64,000 nucleotides of DNA from Streptomyces sp. AP-93 (GCF_022808175.1 NZ_JALGBX010000002.1:310001-374000), one strand, 5' to 3'. Positions 53,121-62,448 are shown, counted from the stretch's first letter. The notes: a model not told the origin generated them from the letters alone. Numbers and translations: made by a program.

Positions 53121-53906
53121 CCCCCCACCCCACCCACCCTTCCGGGGCCGCCCCCATCCCCGGGGCGGCCCCGCCCCCATGCGCCACCCGCCCGACGCCA
53201 CGCACAACCTGCGACACCGTTCCGGAACCAGCGGGGCCGCGCGGAACCAGCGGCACCATGCCGAACCTGCGGCGCCGTTGCCGGGGACCAGCCCCCGGAC
53301 CCCCGCGCCTCAAACGCCGGCGAGGCTGGATTGTGGCCGGTGTGCCCTGCACGTGCACTGACATGACCCGCACGCCCAAACCTGCGCCGGCCACACCCAG
53401 CCGTGCGGCTCTCGCGGACCGGGGCCCGGGGCCTTCCAGCCCGCCCGCACATCCAGCCGTCCGGCGTCTGAGGACCGGGGTCCGGGGCGGAGCCCCAGGG
53501 GGTCCGGGCACAGCCCGGCACCCCCTCCAGCCCGTCCGGCGCTTGAGGACCGGGGTCCGGGCAGCGCCCGGTGGCATCCCCCAGCCCCGCCGGCGTTTGA
53601 GGCGCGGGGTCCGGGGCGGAGCCCCAGGGGGTCCGGGCGCAGCCCGGTACCCCCCACCAGCCCGTCCGGCGTTTGAGGACCGGGGTCCGGGCAGAGCCCG
53701 GGGAACGGGCGAAGGGCGGGTAGGGGACTTCGCCCCGCGCAGCGGCAAGAGTGGCTGCGGGGGCCTCGCCCCGCGTAGCGGCCAGAGTGGCTGCGGGGGC
53801 TTCGCCCCGCCTCGCGGAGCACCCGCGGCCGGGCCGCGGGCCAGCGGGTTAAGAACCCGGTAAACGCCGAAGCCCATCCGCCCCCAACCCCCCTCATACT
53901 CGGGGA
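53121..53906. repeat. 786-bp GC-rich intergenic region with repeated palindromic elements
   Basis: No gene. It contains at least five copies of a GCCGGCGTTTGAGG-type core (about 53310, 53463, 53539, 53588, 53666), two of them followed by ACCGGGGTCCGGGCA and others by CGCGGGGTCCGGGGCGG. Each is embedded in short inverted repeats. The stretch 53620-53752 recurs almost exactly at 58650-58790. GAACCTGCGG-type direct repeats lie at 53200-53290. Confidence 0.75.
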
Positions 53907-54791
53907 ATGACCTACGACGCCATCGTCCTGGCCGGCGGCGCCGCAAGCCGACTGGGCGGAGCCGACAAGCCCGGCCTCCTGGTCGGCGGCCGCCCCCTCC
54001 TCGACCGCGTCCTGGACGCCTGCGCAGACGCCGCCACCACCGTCGTCGTAGCCGGCCGCAGGCCGACGGCCCGGCCCGTGCACTGGGCCCGGGAGGACCC
54101 CCCCGGCGGCGGCCCCCTCGCCGCGCTGGACGCCGGGCTGCGGCACACCACCGCCCCGCTGGTCCTCGTACTCTCCGCCGATCTGCCGTTCCTGGACCGG
54201 CAAACGGTCCACTCCCTACTCGAGGCCCTCGACGCGCCCGAGCACCCCGCCCGGGAAGGAGCCCTGCTCCGGGACCCGGACGGCCGCGACCAGCCCCTGG
54301 TCGCCGCGTACCGCGCCGAGCCCCTGCGCAGGGAAATCGCCCTGCTGGCCACCGAACACGGCTCCGTGCACGGCCTCCCCCTGCGCGCCCTCACCGCCGA
54401 ACTCGACCTCGCCCCGGTCACCGCGGCCGCGCCACTCGCCTCCTTCGACTGCGACACCTGGGACGATCTCGCCGCCGCCCGCGCCCGAATCAGAGAGCAT
54501 GGAACCGTGCTGGAGCAATGGATCACCGCCGTCAAGAACGAGCTGGGCATCGACGTCGCCGTCGACACCAAGACCCTGCTCGACCTCGCCCGTGACGCCG
54601 CGCACGGCGTCGCCCGGCCCGCCGCCCCGCTGACGACCTTCCTCGTCGGCTACGCGGCCGCCCACGCCGAAGCCACCGGCGCCGACCCCGCGCAGGCCGT
54701 GGCCGAGGCCTCCCGCAAGGCCGCCGAGCTGGCCCTGCGCTGGGCCGCGGAAGCCGAGGCCACCGGTCCCGAAGCGACCGGCTCCGAATGA
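53907..54791 (+). CDS. mobA: Molybdenum cofactor guanylyltransferase (MobA) fused to DUF6457-like domain
   Basis: 294 residues from ATG 53907. Residues 1-195 are MobA-like: LAGGAASRLGGADKPGLLVGG (GTP loop and Lys), VLVLSADLPFLDR (metal Asp) and RDQPLVAAYRAEPL. It transfers GMP to molybdopterin. Residues ~200-294 (LEQWITAVKNELGIDVAVD, GVARPAAPLTTFLVGYAAA) are a second actinobacterial domain of DUF6457 type. It may bind the product or tune the enzyme. It overlaps moeA by four bases (ATGA), so coupling is tight. Confidence 0.9.
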   Translation: MTYDAIVLAGGAASRLGGADKPGLLVGGRPLLDRVLDACADAATTVVVAGRRPTARPVHWAREDPPGGGPLAALDAGLRHTTAPLVLVLSADLPFLDRQTVHSLLEALDAPEHPAREGALLRDPDGRDQPLVAAYRAEPLRREIALLATEHGSVHGLPLRALTAELDLAPVTAAAPLASFDCDTWDDLAAARARIREHGTVLEQWITAVKNELGIDVAVDTKTLLDLARDAAHGVARPAAPLTTFLVGYAAAHAEATGADPAQAVAEASRKAAELALRWAAEAEATGPEATGSE

Positions 54792-56119
54792 CCGCCGACC
54801 CCGGCACCGGCCCCGGCACCGACGCCGACCGCGCCCTCGACCAGGCCCTCGCGCTGGTCAGCCGCGACCCCCGCGCCGAAGCCACCAGCGGCGGCGGTAG
54901 CGGCGGCGGCCACCGCGCCGCGACCTGGCTCCGGGCCCGGGAGACCGCGACCCGCGCCGGTTCGGCCGTCCGCGGCCGTACCCACCGGGTCCCCCTGGCG
55001 GCCGCCCTCGGCGAGGTGCTGGCCCTACCCCTCGACGCCCTGGGCGACCTGCCGTCCTTCGACACCTCCGCCATGGACGGCTGGGCCGTCGCCGGGCCCG
55101 GCCCCTGGACCATCCGCCCCGGCGAGAGCGCCTTGGCCGGGAGCGACCGCCCCGCACCCCTCGCGGACGGCGAGGCCGTACGGATCGCCACCGGCGCACG
55201 GATCCCCGCGGACACCACCGCCGTGATCCGCAGCGAGCACTCCCGCGAGGCCGGCACCCTGCTGTACGCCGAACGGCCCGTCGCCACCGGCCAGGACATC
55301 CGCCCGCGCGGCCAGGAGTGCCGCTCCGGCGACCTGTTGCTGCCCGCCGGGTCCCTCGTGACCCCGGCCGTCCTCGGCCTCGCGGCGGCCGCCGGGTACG
55401 ACGAGCTCACCACCCGCCCCCGGCCGCGCGTGGAGATCCTGGTCCTCGGCGACGAACTGCTCACCGAGGGCCCCCCGCACGACGGCCTCATCCGTGACGC
55501 CCTGAGCCCGATGCTGGGCCCATGGCTGACCCGGCTCGGCGCCGAGGTCATCGCCGTCCGGCGGCTCGGCGACGACCCGGCCGGCGCCGAAGCGCTGCTG
55601 GCGGCCGTCACCGGCTCCGCCGCCGACGTGGTCATCACCACCGGCGGCACCGCCTCCGGCCCCGTCGACCACGTCCACCCCGTGCTCGCCAAGGCCGGCG
55701 CCGAACTGCTCGTCGACGGGGTCGCCGTACGCCCCGGGCACCCGATGCTGCTGGCCCGCCTGGGCGAGCACCCGGACGGCCGCCACCTGGTGGGCCTGCC
55801 CGGCAACCCGCTGGCCGCCGTCTCCGGGCTGCTCACCCTCGCCGAGCCGCTGCTGCGCGCCCTCGCCGGACGGCGTCCGCGCCCCCGGTACGTGGTGCCG
55901 GTGGAGGGCGACGTACCGGGCCACCCGCACGACACCCGGCTCGTACCGGTCCTGCTGACCGAGGACCACGCCGTACCGCTGCGCTACAACGGACCCGCGA
56001 TGCTGCGCGGCGTGGCCGCCGCGGACGCGCTGGCCGTCGTACCCCCGAACGGGGCGCGTTCCGGACAGGAGTTGGAGATCATCGATCTCCCGTGGGCCTC
56101 GGGGGGATGTTTCACGTGA
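54788..56119 (+). CDS. moeA: Molybdopterin molybdenumtransferase (MoeA)
   Basis: 443 residues from ATG 54788 overlapping the MobA stop. It has the MoeA layout: SFDTSAMDGWAVAG, GEAVRIATGARIPADTTAVIRSE, then the GTGG-type core VEILVLGDELLTEG and DVVITTGGTASGPVDHVHP, and the C-terminal LRYNGPAMLRGVAAADALAVV. A ~45-residue Ala/Gly/Arg-rich extension precedes the domain. It inserts molybdenum into molybdopterin. Its last codons and stop are part of the parS site. Confidence 0.93.
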   Translation: MTADPGTGPGTDADRALDQALALVSRDPRAEATSGGGSGGGHRAATWLRARETATRAGSAVRGRTHRVPLAAALGEVLALPLDALGDLPSFDTSAMDGWAVAGPGPWTIRPGESALAGSDRPAPLADGEAVRIATGARIPADTTAVIRSEHSREAGTLLYAERPVATGQDIRPRGQECRSGDLLLPAGSLVTPAVLGLAAAAGYDELTTRPRPRVEILVLGDELLTEGPPHDGLIRDALSPMLGPWLTRLGAEVIAVRRLGDDPAGAEALLAAVTGSAADVVITTGGTASGPVDHVHPVLAKAGAELLVDGVAVRPGHPMLLARLGEHPDGRHLVGLPGNPLAAVSGLLTLAEPLLRALAGRRPRPRYVVPVEGDVPGHPHDTRLVPVLLTEDHAVPLRYNGPAMLRGVAAADALAVVPPNGARSGQELEIIDLPWASGGCFT

Positions 56120-57207
56120 AACTTCACGGATCCGACGCGATGGCACGCGGCGCCGACGAGAAACTCGTCTCGCGCCGCATCAAACTGCCCAAGCGCATCG
56201 TCGAGAAACCGCTCCGCCAGGTCTCCCGGCGCCTGCTGATGGCGCTGTTCGTGATGTTCCTGACGGTCCTGATCGTGTGGATCGACCGCGACGGCTACCA
56301 CGACAACGCCAACGAGAAGCTCGACTTCCTCGACTGCGTCTACTACGCGACCGTCACCCTGTCGACGACCGGCTACGGCGACATCGTCCCGTACAGCGAC
56401 AGCGCGCGGCTGGTCAACATCCTGCTGATCACCCCGCTGCGCGTGCTGTTCCTGATCATCCTGGTCGGCACCACCCTGGAAGTCCTCACCGAACGCACCA
56501 GGGAAGAGTGGCGGCTCAGCCGCTGGAGGAAGAACTTGCGTGAGCACACGGTCGTCGTCGGCTTCGGCACGAAGGGCCGCTCCGCCCTCCAGACCCTGCT
56601 GGCCACCGGCCTCAGCAAGGAGCAGGTCGTCATCGTCGACCCGAGCGCCAAGGTGATCGACATCGCCAACGCGGAGGGATTCACCGGGGTCGTCGGCGAT
56701 GCCACGCGTTCCGAAGTCCTGCTGCGCGCCGAGATCCAGAAGGCCCGTCAGATCGTCATCGCCACCCAGCGCGACGACACGGCGGTCCTGGTCACCCTGA
56801 CCGCCCGCCAGCTCAACCGCGGCGCGAAGATCGTGGCGGCCGTCCGGGAAGAGGAGAACGCACCGCTGCTGAAGCAGTCGGGCGCGGACGCGGTCATCAC
56901 CAGCGCGAGCGCGGCGGGCCGGCTGCTCGGGCTCTCGGTGCTCAGCCCGAGCGCGGGCACCGTGATGGAAAACCTCATCCAGCAGGGCAGCGGACTCGAT
57001 CTGATCGAGCGTCCGGTGAACCGCGCGGAGGTCGGCAAATCGGTCCGGGACACCGACGACCTGGTCGTCAGCGTCCTGCGCGGCCACCGCCTGCTCCCGT
57101 ACGACGATCCGCACGCGAGCCCCCTCCAGCTGACGGACCGCGTGATCACCATCGTCCGCGCGGTCCCGCCGAGTTCGCCGCCCGTGGTACTGGGATCGGC
57201 GGACTAA
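56107..57207 (+). CDS. Potassium channel with RCK/TrkA-N domain
   Basis: 366 residues from ATG 56107 (MFHVKLHGSD), which overlaps the moeA stop region by 13 bases. Two membrane spans (LMALFVMFLTVLIVWI, LVNILLITPLRVLFLIILVG) flank the pore helix and filter TTGYGDIVPY. The cytoplasmic RCK N-domain has VVVGFGTKGRSALQTLLATG (NAD-type loop), VGDATRSEVLLRAEI and EENAPLLKQSGADAVIT, followed by an RCK C-domain to the end. It is a ligand-gated K+ channel of the MthK type. The first nine codons lie in the parS DNA. Confidence 0.93.
   Translation: MFHVKLHGSDAMARGADEKLVSRRIKLPKRIVEKPLRQVSRRLLMALFVMFLTVLIVWIDRDGYHDNANEKLDFLDCVYYATVTLSTTGYGDIVPYSDSARLVNILLITPLRVLFLIILVGTTLEVLTERTREEWRLSRWRKNLREHTVVVGFGTKGRSALQTLLATGLSKEQVVIVDPSAKVIDIANAEGFTGVVGDATRSEVLLRAEIQKARQIVIATQRDDTAVLVTLTARQLNRGAKIVAAVREEENAPLLKQSGADAVITSASAAGRLLGLSVLSPSAGTVMENLIQQGSGLDLIERPVNRAEVGKSVRDTDDLVVSVLRGHRLLPYDDPHASPLQLTDRVITIVRAVPPSSPPVVLGSAD
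56109..56122. promoter_or_regulatory. parS: Perfect parS (ParB-binding) site
   Basis: GTTTCACGTGAAAC, the 14-bp palindrome bound by ParB in Streptomyces. It contains the moeA stop (TGA 56117-56119) and codons 1-6 of the channel gene. These sites normally cluster near oriC. Confidence 0.92.
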
Positions 57208-57526
57208 GACTTGATCCGCAATCCCCGAAGGATGTACGGACTGCATCCGGTCAGCTGGTCCGGGCGCTCCGACGTGATCACCTGGCGGTGGCTCATCCGG
57301 GGTTGCTCGGGGCCGTTCCGGAATTCGGTGAGCAGAGGCCCGCAGTTCAACGGGCTGCCGCAGGCGCTGCACCGGCAAGCCGGTGGTCAGCCCCTCACGC
57401 GGTTGACTCACACTGGCCGTCTTCTCGGCCGCTACCGATCGTAGCGAACCGGAGCCCGCGAATTGCGGAGCATCTCTTAGCTTGGTCCGGCGCCGGAGGG
57501 CACTGCCCGGGCGGTAGCCTCCGGCC
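57208..57526. other. 319-bp intergenic region before quinone oxidoreductase
   Basis: No gene supported. An inverted repeat CGCTAC-CGATC-GTAGCG (57430-57446) lies about 80 bp before the next start codon and may be an operator. The left part is unremarkable. Confidence 0.5.
57430..57446. promoter_or_regulatory. Inverted repeat CGCTAC-N5-GTAGCG
   Basis: A perfect 6-bp inverted repeat with five-base spacer, 80-97 bp upstream of the quinone oxidoreductase start. Function inferred. Confidence 0.4.
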
Positions 57527-58504
57527 ATGCATGCGATCACCATCGAAAAGCCCGGCGGCCCCGAGGCCCTGGTGTGGGCCGAAGCACCCGACCCGGTGGC
57601 CGGCGACGGCGAGGTCATCGTCGAGGTGGCGGCGAGCGCCGTGAACCGCGCCGACGTCCTGCAGCGGCAGGGTTTCTACAACCCTCCGCCCGGCGCCTCC
57701 CCCCATCCCGGCCTGGAGTGCTCCGGGCGGATCTCCGCGATCGGGCCCGGGGTGTCCGGCTGGTCGGTCGGCGACGAGGTGTGCGCGCTGCTCTCCGGCG
57801 GCGGGTACGCGCAGCGGGTGGCCGTCCCGGCGGGCCAGCTCCTGCCGGTCCCGGCGGGAGTGGACCTGGTAACGGCTGCGGCCCTCCCTGAAGTCGTCTC
57901 CACGGTCTGGTCGAACGTGTTCATGGTGGCCGGCCTGCGCCCGGGCGAGACCCTGCTGGTGCACGGCGGATCGAGCGGCATCGGGACGATGGCGATCCAG
58001 CTCGCGAAGGCCGTGGGCGCACGGGTCGCGGTCACGGCGGGCGGCAAGGAGAAGCTGGCGCGCTGCGCCGAGCTGGGCGCGGACATCCTGATCGACTACC
58101 GCGAGCAGGACTTCGTGGAAGAGCTCCGGGCGGCCACGGACGGCGCCGGGGCGGACGTGATCCTGGACATCATGGGCGCGAAGTACCTGACCCGGAACGT
58201 GGACGCGCTGGCCGTGAACGGCCGCCTCGCGATCATCGGGCTCCAGGGCGGGGTCAAGGCGGAACTGAACCTGGCCGCCCTGCTGGCGAAGCGTGCGGCG
58301 ATCACCGCCACCACGCTCCGGGCACGGCCCCTGGAGGAGAAGGCGGCGATCGTCGCGGCCGTACGGGAACACGTGTGGCCCCTGGTCGCGACGGGCCGCA
58401 TCCACCCGGTGGTCCACGCGACGTACCCCATGAGCGAGGCGTCCGAGGCCCACCGAGTCATGGAGTCGAGCACCCACGTGGGCAAGCTGCTCCTGACCAC
58501 CTGA
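57527..58504 (+). CDS. NAD(P)H-quinone oxidoreductase (zeta-crystallin/PIG3-like)
   Basis: 325 residues, zinc-free medium-chain dehydrogenase. It shows VNRADVLQRQGFYNPPPGASPHPGLECSG and the cofactor loop LLVHGGSSGIGTMAIQLAKAVGARV (~residues 150-175). The rest matches TP53I3-type quinone reductases, which use NADPH to reduce quinones. ATG 57527 is the only reasonable start. Monocistronic, between two intergenic repeats/palindromes and the bkdABC operon (convergent). Confidence 0.92.
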   Translation: MHAITIEKPGGPEALVWAEAPDPVAGDGEVIVEVAASAVNRADVLQRQGFYNPPPGASPHPGLECSGRISAIGPGVSGWSVGDEVCALLSGGGYAQRVAVPAGQLLPVPAGVDLVTAAALPEVVSTVWSNVFMVAGLRPGETLLVHGGSSGIGTMAIQLAKAVGARVAVTAGGKEKLARCAELGADILIDYREQDFVEELRAATDGAGADVILDIMGAKYLTRNVDALAVNGRLAIIGLQGGVKAELNLAALLAKRAAITATTLRARPLEEKAAIVAAVREHVWPLVATGRIHPVVHATYPMSEASEAHRVMESSTHVGKLLLTT

Positions 58505-58835
58505 CCCACCGCCCGCGCGGTTGCCCACGGTTGCCGCTGCGCGGAGCTGCTCCCCGCCCGGCCTTTCGGCCTGGCGGGCTGGATTGCCCGTAGGGCAATT
58601 CCAGCCTCGCCGGCGTTTGAGGCGCGGGGTCTGGGGCGGAGCCCCAGGGGGGTCCGGGCGCAGCCCGGCACCCCCCTCCAGCCCGTCCGGCGCTTGAGGA
58701 CCGGGGTCCGGGCAGAGCCCGGGGAACGGGCGAAGGGCGGGTAGGGGACTTCGCCCCGCGCAGCGGCAAGGGTCGCTGCGCGGACTCCGCCCCCAGGGCA
58801 GACCACCCGCACCGGCCCCCGCCCCACCCGCGGAG
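58505..58835. repeat. Intergenic repeats related to those at 53.3-53.8 kb
   Basis: Two GCCGGCGTTTGAGG-type cores (about 58609, 58686) with the same downstream sequences as in 53.3-53.8 kb. The stretch 58650-58790 is nearly identical to 53620-53752. It lies between the convergent quinone reductase and bkdC genes and may serve as terminator. Confidence 0.8.
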
Positions 58836-60200
58836 CTACAGGCTGCGCAGCAGCACCGAAGGCGACTCGACGCAGTCCGCGACGTACCGCAAGAAGCCGC
58901 CCGCCGTGCCACCGTCACACACCCGGTGATCGAAGGTCAGCGACAGCTGAACGACCTGCCGGACCGCCAGCTCCCCCTGGTGCACCCACGGCTTCGGGAT
59001 GATCCGGCCCACACCGAGCATCGCCGCCTCGGGGTGGTTGATGATCGGCGTGGAGCCGTCGACCCCGAACACCCCGTAGTTGTTCAGGGTGAAGGTGCCG
59101 CCGGTGAGGTCGGCCGGGGCCAGCTTGCCCGCCCGGGCCAGCTCCGTGAGCCGGGCGAACTCGGCCGACAGCGACTCCGCGCTGCGCGCCTGCGCGTCCC
59201 GGACCACCGGGACCATCAGCCCCCGCTCCGTCTGCGCGGCGAAGCCCAGGTGCACGGCCGGGAGCCGGACGATCTCGTTCGCCGCCAGGTCCACCGTGGA
59301 GTTGAGCTCCGGGTGGCGGGCCAGGGCCGCCGTGCAGATCCGGGCGAGCAGCGCGAGCACCGAGATCTTGGGGCCGCCCGCGGCGTTCATCGCGGCCCGG
59401 GCCGCCATCAGCTCGGTGGCGTCCGCGTCGACCCAGCAGGTGGCGTCCGGGATCTCGCGCCGGCTGCGCGACAGCTTGTCCGCGACCGCGCCCCGCACAC
59501 CCTTGAGCGGCACACGGTCACCCTGGGCCGCCGGCGCGGCCGGAGCGGCCGGAGCTGCCACCGGAACGGCAGCAGCCTGCGCCGCACGCAGGGCCGCCAA
59601 CGCCGCCTCGACGTCCGCCCGCATGATCAGCCCGTCCGGCCCCGACCCCGACAGCCCGCGCAGGTCGACCCCGCCGTCCCGCGCCAGCCTCCGCACGAGC
59701 GGCGAGATCACCGGCACGGGCCCGCCCGGAGCCACCGGTACGGCCGGAGCCACCGGCGCTGCCGGAACCACCGGTACGGCCGGAACCACCGGTACGGCCG
59801 GAGCCACCGGCGCCGACACCGCGGCGGTGACGGGTCGCACCCGTCGCCGACGCGCCGGGCGCGAGTCGTCCGAGCCGTAACCGATCAAGGGCCGGGGCGC
59901 GTTCGCGGAGTCCGCGGCCCCCTCGGGGGCGACGGCATCGGCCGGCCCGCACTCCACGCCCACCGCCACCGTGATCAGCGGGGCGCCGACGGGCAGTTCG
60001 GTCCCCTCCTCGCCGAAGCGGGCGGTGACCACGCCCCCGTACGGGCAGGGCACCTCCACCATCGCCTTGGCCGTCTCGACCTCGACGACCGGCTGGTCGA
60101 TGGCGACGACGTCGCCGACCGCCACCAGCCAGCGGACGATCTCCGCCTCGGTGAGTCCTTCTCCCAGGTCCGGCAGCTTGAACTCCATGACCTGCGGCAT
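58836..60200 (-). CDS. bkdC: Branched-chain 2-oxoacid dehydrogenase E2
   Basis: 454 residues from ATG 60200, which overlaps the E1-beta stop (ATGA). The lipoyl domain has VVEVETAKAMVEV (lipoyl Lys). A PVVPAVPVVPAAPVAP linker precedes the subunit-binding domain (SPLVRRLARDGGVDLRGLSGSG). The catalytic domain ends in LTFDHRVCDGGTAG. Last gene of bkdABC. Named from length (about 455 residues as I recall bkdC). Similar to, but clearly distinct from, the product at 37989-39425. Confidence 0.95.
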   Translation of the reverse strand: MPQVMEFKLPDLGEGLTEAEIVRWLVAVGDVVAIDQPVVEVETAKAMVEVPCPYGGVVTARFGEEGTELPVGAPLITVAVGVECGPADAVAPEGAADSANAPRPLIGYGSDDSRPARRRRVRPVTAAVSAPVAPAVPVVPAVPVVPAAPVAPAVPVAPGGPVPVISPLVRRLARDGGVDLRGLSGSGPDGLIMRADVEAALAALRAAQAAAVPVAAPAAPAAPAAQGDRVPLKGVRGAVADKLSRSRREIPDATCWVDADATELMAARAAMNAAGGPKISVLALLARICTAALARHPELNSTVDLAANEIVRLPAVHLGFAAQTERGLMVPVVRDAQARSAESLSAEFARLTELARAGKLAPADLTGGTFTLNNYGVFGVDGSTPIINHPEAAMLGVGRIIPKPWVHQGELAVRQVVQLSLTFDHRVCDGGTAGGFLRYVADCVESPSVLLRSL

Positions 60201-61213
60201 CAGTTCTCCCACTGCAGACGGGCCACGGTGTCCAGGATCCGGTCCACGCCGGGCAGGTGGTGCTTCTCCAGCATCGGCGGCGGATACGGGATGTCGAAGC
60301 CGGTGACGCGCAGCACGGGCGCTTCCAGGTGGTGGAAACACCGCTCCGTGACCCGGGCGGCGATCTCCGCGCCCGGTCCGCCGAAGCCGCCGGACTCGTG
60401 GACCACCACCGCGCGGCCGGTCCGGCGTACGGAGGCCACGACGGTCTCCTCGTCGAAGGGGACCAGCGAGCGCAGGTCCACGACCTCCAGGTCCCAGCCC
60501 TCCTCGCGGGCCGCCTCGGCCGCTTCCAGGCACACCGGCAGGGAGGGCCCGTAGGTGATCAGCGTCGCGCTGGTGCCGGTCCGCCGGACGAGCGCCGTGC
60601 CGATCCCGGGGACCGCCGCGGGCGCCTCGGGCGACCAGTCGGACTTGGACCAGTACAGCCGCTTCGGCTCCAGGAAGATCACCGGGTCGTCGCTGGCTAT
60701 CGAGGCGCGCAGCAGTCCGTACGCGTCCTCGACCGTCGCCGGGGTCACGACGGTGAGGCCGGGCGTGGCCACGTAGTACGCCTCGGAGGAGTCGCAGTGG
60801 TGCTCCACCCCGCCGATTCCGCCGCCGTACGGCACCCGGATGGTGATCGGCAGCGGCATCGCGCCCCGCGTGCGGTTGCGCATCTTCGCCACGTGCGAGA
60901 TCAGCTGCTCGAAGGCCGGGTACGCGAAGGCGTCGAACTGCATCTCCACGACCGGCCGCAGCCCGTACATGGCCATGCCGACGGCCGCGCCGAGGATCCC
61001 GGCCTCGGCGAGCGGGGTGTCCGTGCAGCGGTCCTCGCCGAACTCCTTCGCGAGGCCGTCCGTGATGCGGAAGACCCCGCCGAGCGCCCCGACGTCCTCG
61101 CCCATGACGTGGACCGCCGGGTCCTCGGCCATCGCGTCGCGCATCGCCCGGTTCAGGGCCTGGGCCATGGTCGCCGGCTTCGTGGTCGCAGGCTTCACCG
61201 CCACCGTGGTCAT
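60200..61213 (-). CDS. bkdB: Branched-chain 2-oxoacid dehydrogenase E1 beta
   Basis: 337 residues from ATG 61213, overlapping the E1-alpha stop. Core motifs: VHVMGEDVGALGGVFRIT, DTPLAEAGILGAAVG, RVPYGGGIGGVEHHCDSSEA, VTGFDIPYPPPMLEKHHLP. Partner of BkdA; together they bind thiamine diphosphate and decarboxylate branched 2-oxoacids. A short Thr/Lys-rich leader (VAVKPATTKPATM) precedes the domain. Confidence 0.95.
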   Translation of the reverse strand: MTTVAVKPATTKPATMAQALNRAMRDAMAEDPAVHVMGEDVGALGGVFRITDGLAKEFGEDRCTDTPLAEAGILGAAVGMAMYGLRPVVEMQFDAFAYPAFEQLISHVAKMRNRTRGAMPLPITIRVPYGGGIGGVEHHCDSSEAYYVATPGLTVVTPATVEDAYGLLRASIASDDPVIFLEPKRLYWSKSDWSPEAPAAVPGIGTALVRRTGTSATLITYGPSLPVCLEAAEAAREEGWDLEVVDLRSLVPFDEETVVASVRRTGRAVVVHESGGFGGPGAEIAARVTERCFHHLEAPVLRVTGFDIPYPPPMLEKHHLPGVDRILDTVARLQWEN

Positions 61214-62361
61214 GATCCGTCCTTCTCTTCCTGCTCGGCCGCGTCCAGCTCGGCACGGAGCATGGCCGCCTGTTCGCGCAGCCGGCCGGTCTGCTCCGCG
61301 TAGACGTGTGCGAAGAGGTCCATCGGGTCGAGCACGGGCTCCGCGTTCATCCCGTCGCGGAGCGCCGCCGCCATCGCCTCGGCCGCGTCCTTGGCGGCCT
61401 TGATGCCCGCCTCGTCCAGCAGCCCGCGCGCGGTCAGCTCGCGCTCCAGCAGCTCGACCGGGTCGTGCGCCTTCCAGGCCTCGACCTCGGCGTCACCCCG
61501 GTAGCGGGTGGCGTCGTCGGCGTTGGTGTGGGCCTCGATCCGGTACGTGACGGCCTCGATCATGGTCGGTCCACCGCCGGACCGGGCCCGCCGGACCGCC
61601 TCGGACAGCACCTCGTGCATGGCGGCGATGTCGTTGCCGTCGACGAGGCGGCCGGGCATCCCGTACCCCACGGCCTTGTGGGCCAGGGTCGGGGCGGCGG
61701 TCTGCTTGGCCAGCGGGACGGAGATCGCGAAGCCGTTGTTCTGCACGAGGAAGACGACCGGCGCCTGCCAGACGGCGGCGAAGTTCATGGCCTCGTGGAA
61801 ATCGCCCTCGCTGGTGCCGCCGTCGCCCACCATGGCGAGGGCGACCACGTCGTCACCGCGCAGCCGGGCGGCGTGCGCCAGGCCGACCGCGTGCGGCAGC
61901 TGGGTGGCCAGGGGAGTCGAGAGAGGGGCTATCCGGTGCTCGCGCGGGTCGTACCCGGTGTGCCAGTCGCCGCGCAGCAGCGTCAGGGCCTGTACGGGAT
62001 CCAGTCCGCGCGCCACGGCCGCGAGGGTGTCGCGGTAGCTCGGGAAGAGCCAGTCCTGCTCCTCCAGGACCATGGCGGCGGCGATCTCGCACGCCTCCTG
62101 GCCGACGGTGGAGGGATATACGGCCAGACGGCCCTGCTTGGTGAGGGCGGTGGCCTGGGCGTTGTAGCGGCGGCCGCGCACCAGCTCGGCGTAGCACCGG
62201 CGCATCAGCTCGGGGTCGAGCCGGTCGGCGGCCGGGGTGCCCAGCACGCGGTACGGCTCGGGGTCCGGGAGCAGCGGGGCGGCATCCGTACGGGGCCTCC
62301 AGGCGGGCGGCGGGGTGGAGCGGTGGGACGCACCGGCACCGGGCAGCTCTTGGACCGTCAT
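61210..62361 (-). CDS. bkdA: Branched-chain 2-oxoacid dehydrogenase E1 alpha
   Basis: 383 residues from ATG 62361 with GAGGAGGTG eight bases upstream; in-frame codons up to 62421 lack a site. Thiamine diphosphate motif GDGGTSEGDFHEAMNFAA...NN and the YRIEAHTNADDATRYR loop. First gene of the bkdABC operon, whose three genes all overlap by ATGA, implying equimolar translation. It is divergent from the Lrp/AsnC regulator 177 bp away. Confidence 0.95.
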   Translation of the reverse strand: MTVQELPGAGASHRSTPPPAWRPRTDAAPLLPDPEPYRVLGTPAADRLDPELMRRCYAELVRGRRYNAQATALTKQGRLAVYPSTVGQEACEIAAAMVLEEQDWLFPSYRDTLAAVARGLDPVQALTLLRGDWHTGYDPREHRIAPLSTPLATQLPHAVGLAHAARLRGDDVVALAMVGDGGTSEGDFHEAMNFAAVWQAPVVFLVQNNGFAISVPLAKQTAAPTLAHKAVGYGMPGRLVDGNDIAAMHEVLSEAVRRARSGGGPTMIEAVTYRIEAHTNADDATRYRGDAEVEAWKAHDPVELLERELTARGLLDEAGIKAAKDAAEAMAAALRDGMNAEPVLDPMDLFAHVYAEQTGRLREQAAMLRAELDAAEQEEKDGS

Positions 62362-62436
62362 GGCGGCGTACACCTCCTCGTGGGAAGCGGGCAGGGAGGC
62401 CTCGGGTGTGAGGCCCCTCACCTACCGATTGTTCGG

Positions 62437-62448
62437 TTGTCCGGGCAA
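62437..62448. promoter_or_regulatory. Candidate BkdR site between bkdA and bkdR
   Basis: TTGTCC-GGGCAA, an inverted repeat with one mismatch, lies 76 bp before bkdA and 90 bp before bkdR. Lrp/AsnC regulators commonly bind such sites; not tested here. Confidence 0.4.

Noticed and set aside
53258..53863. 201-residue frame in the 53.2-53.9 kb region
   Set aside because: It encodes only repeated intergenic elements (RRLRTGVRGGAPGGPG) and has no sensible start.
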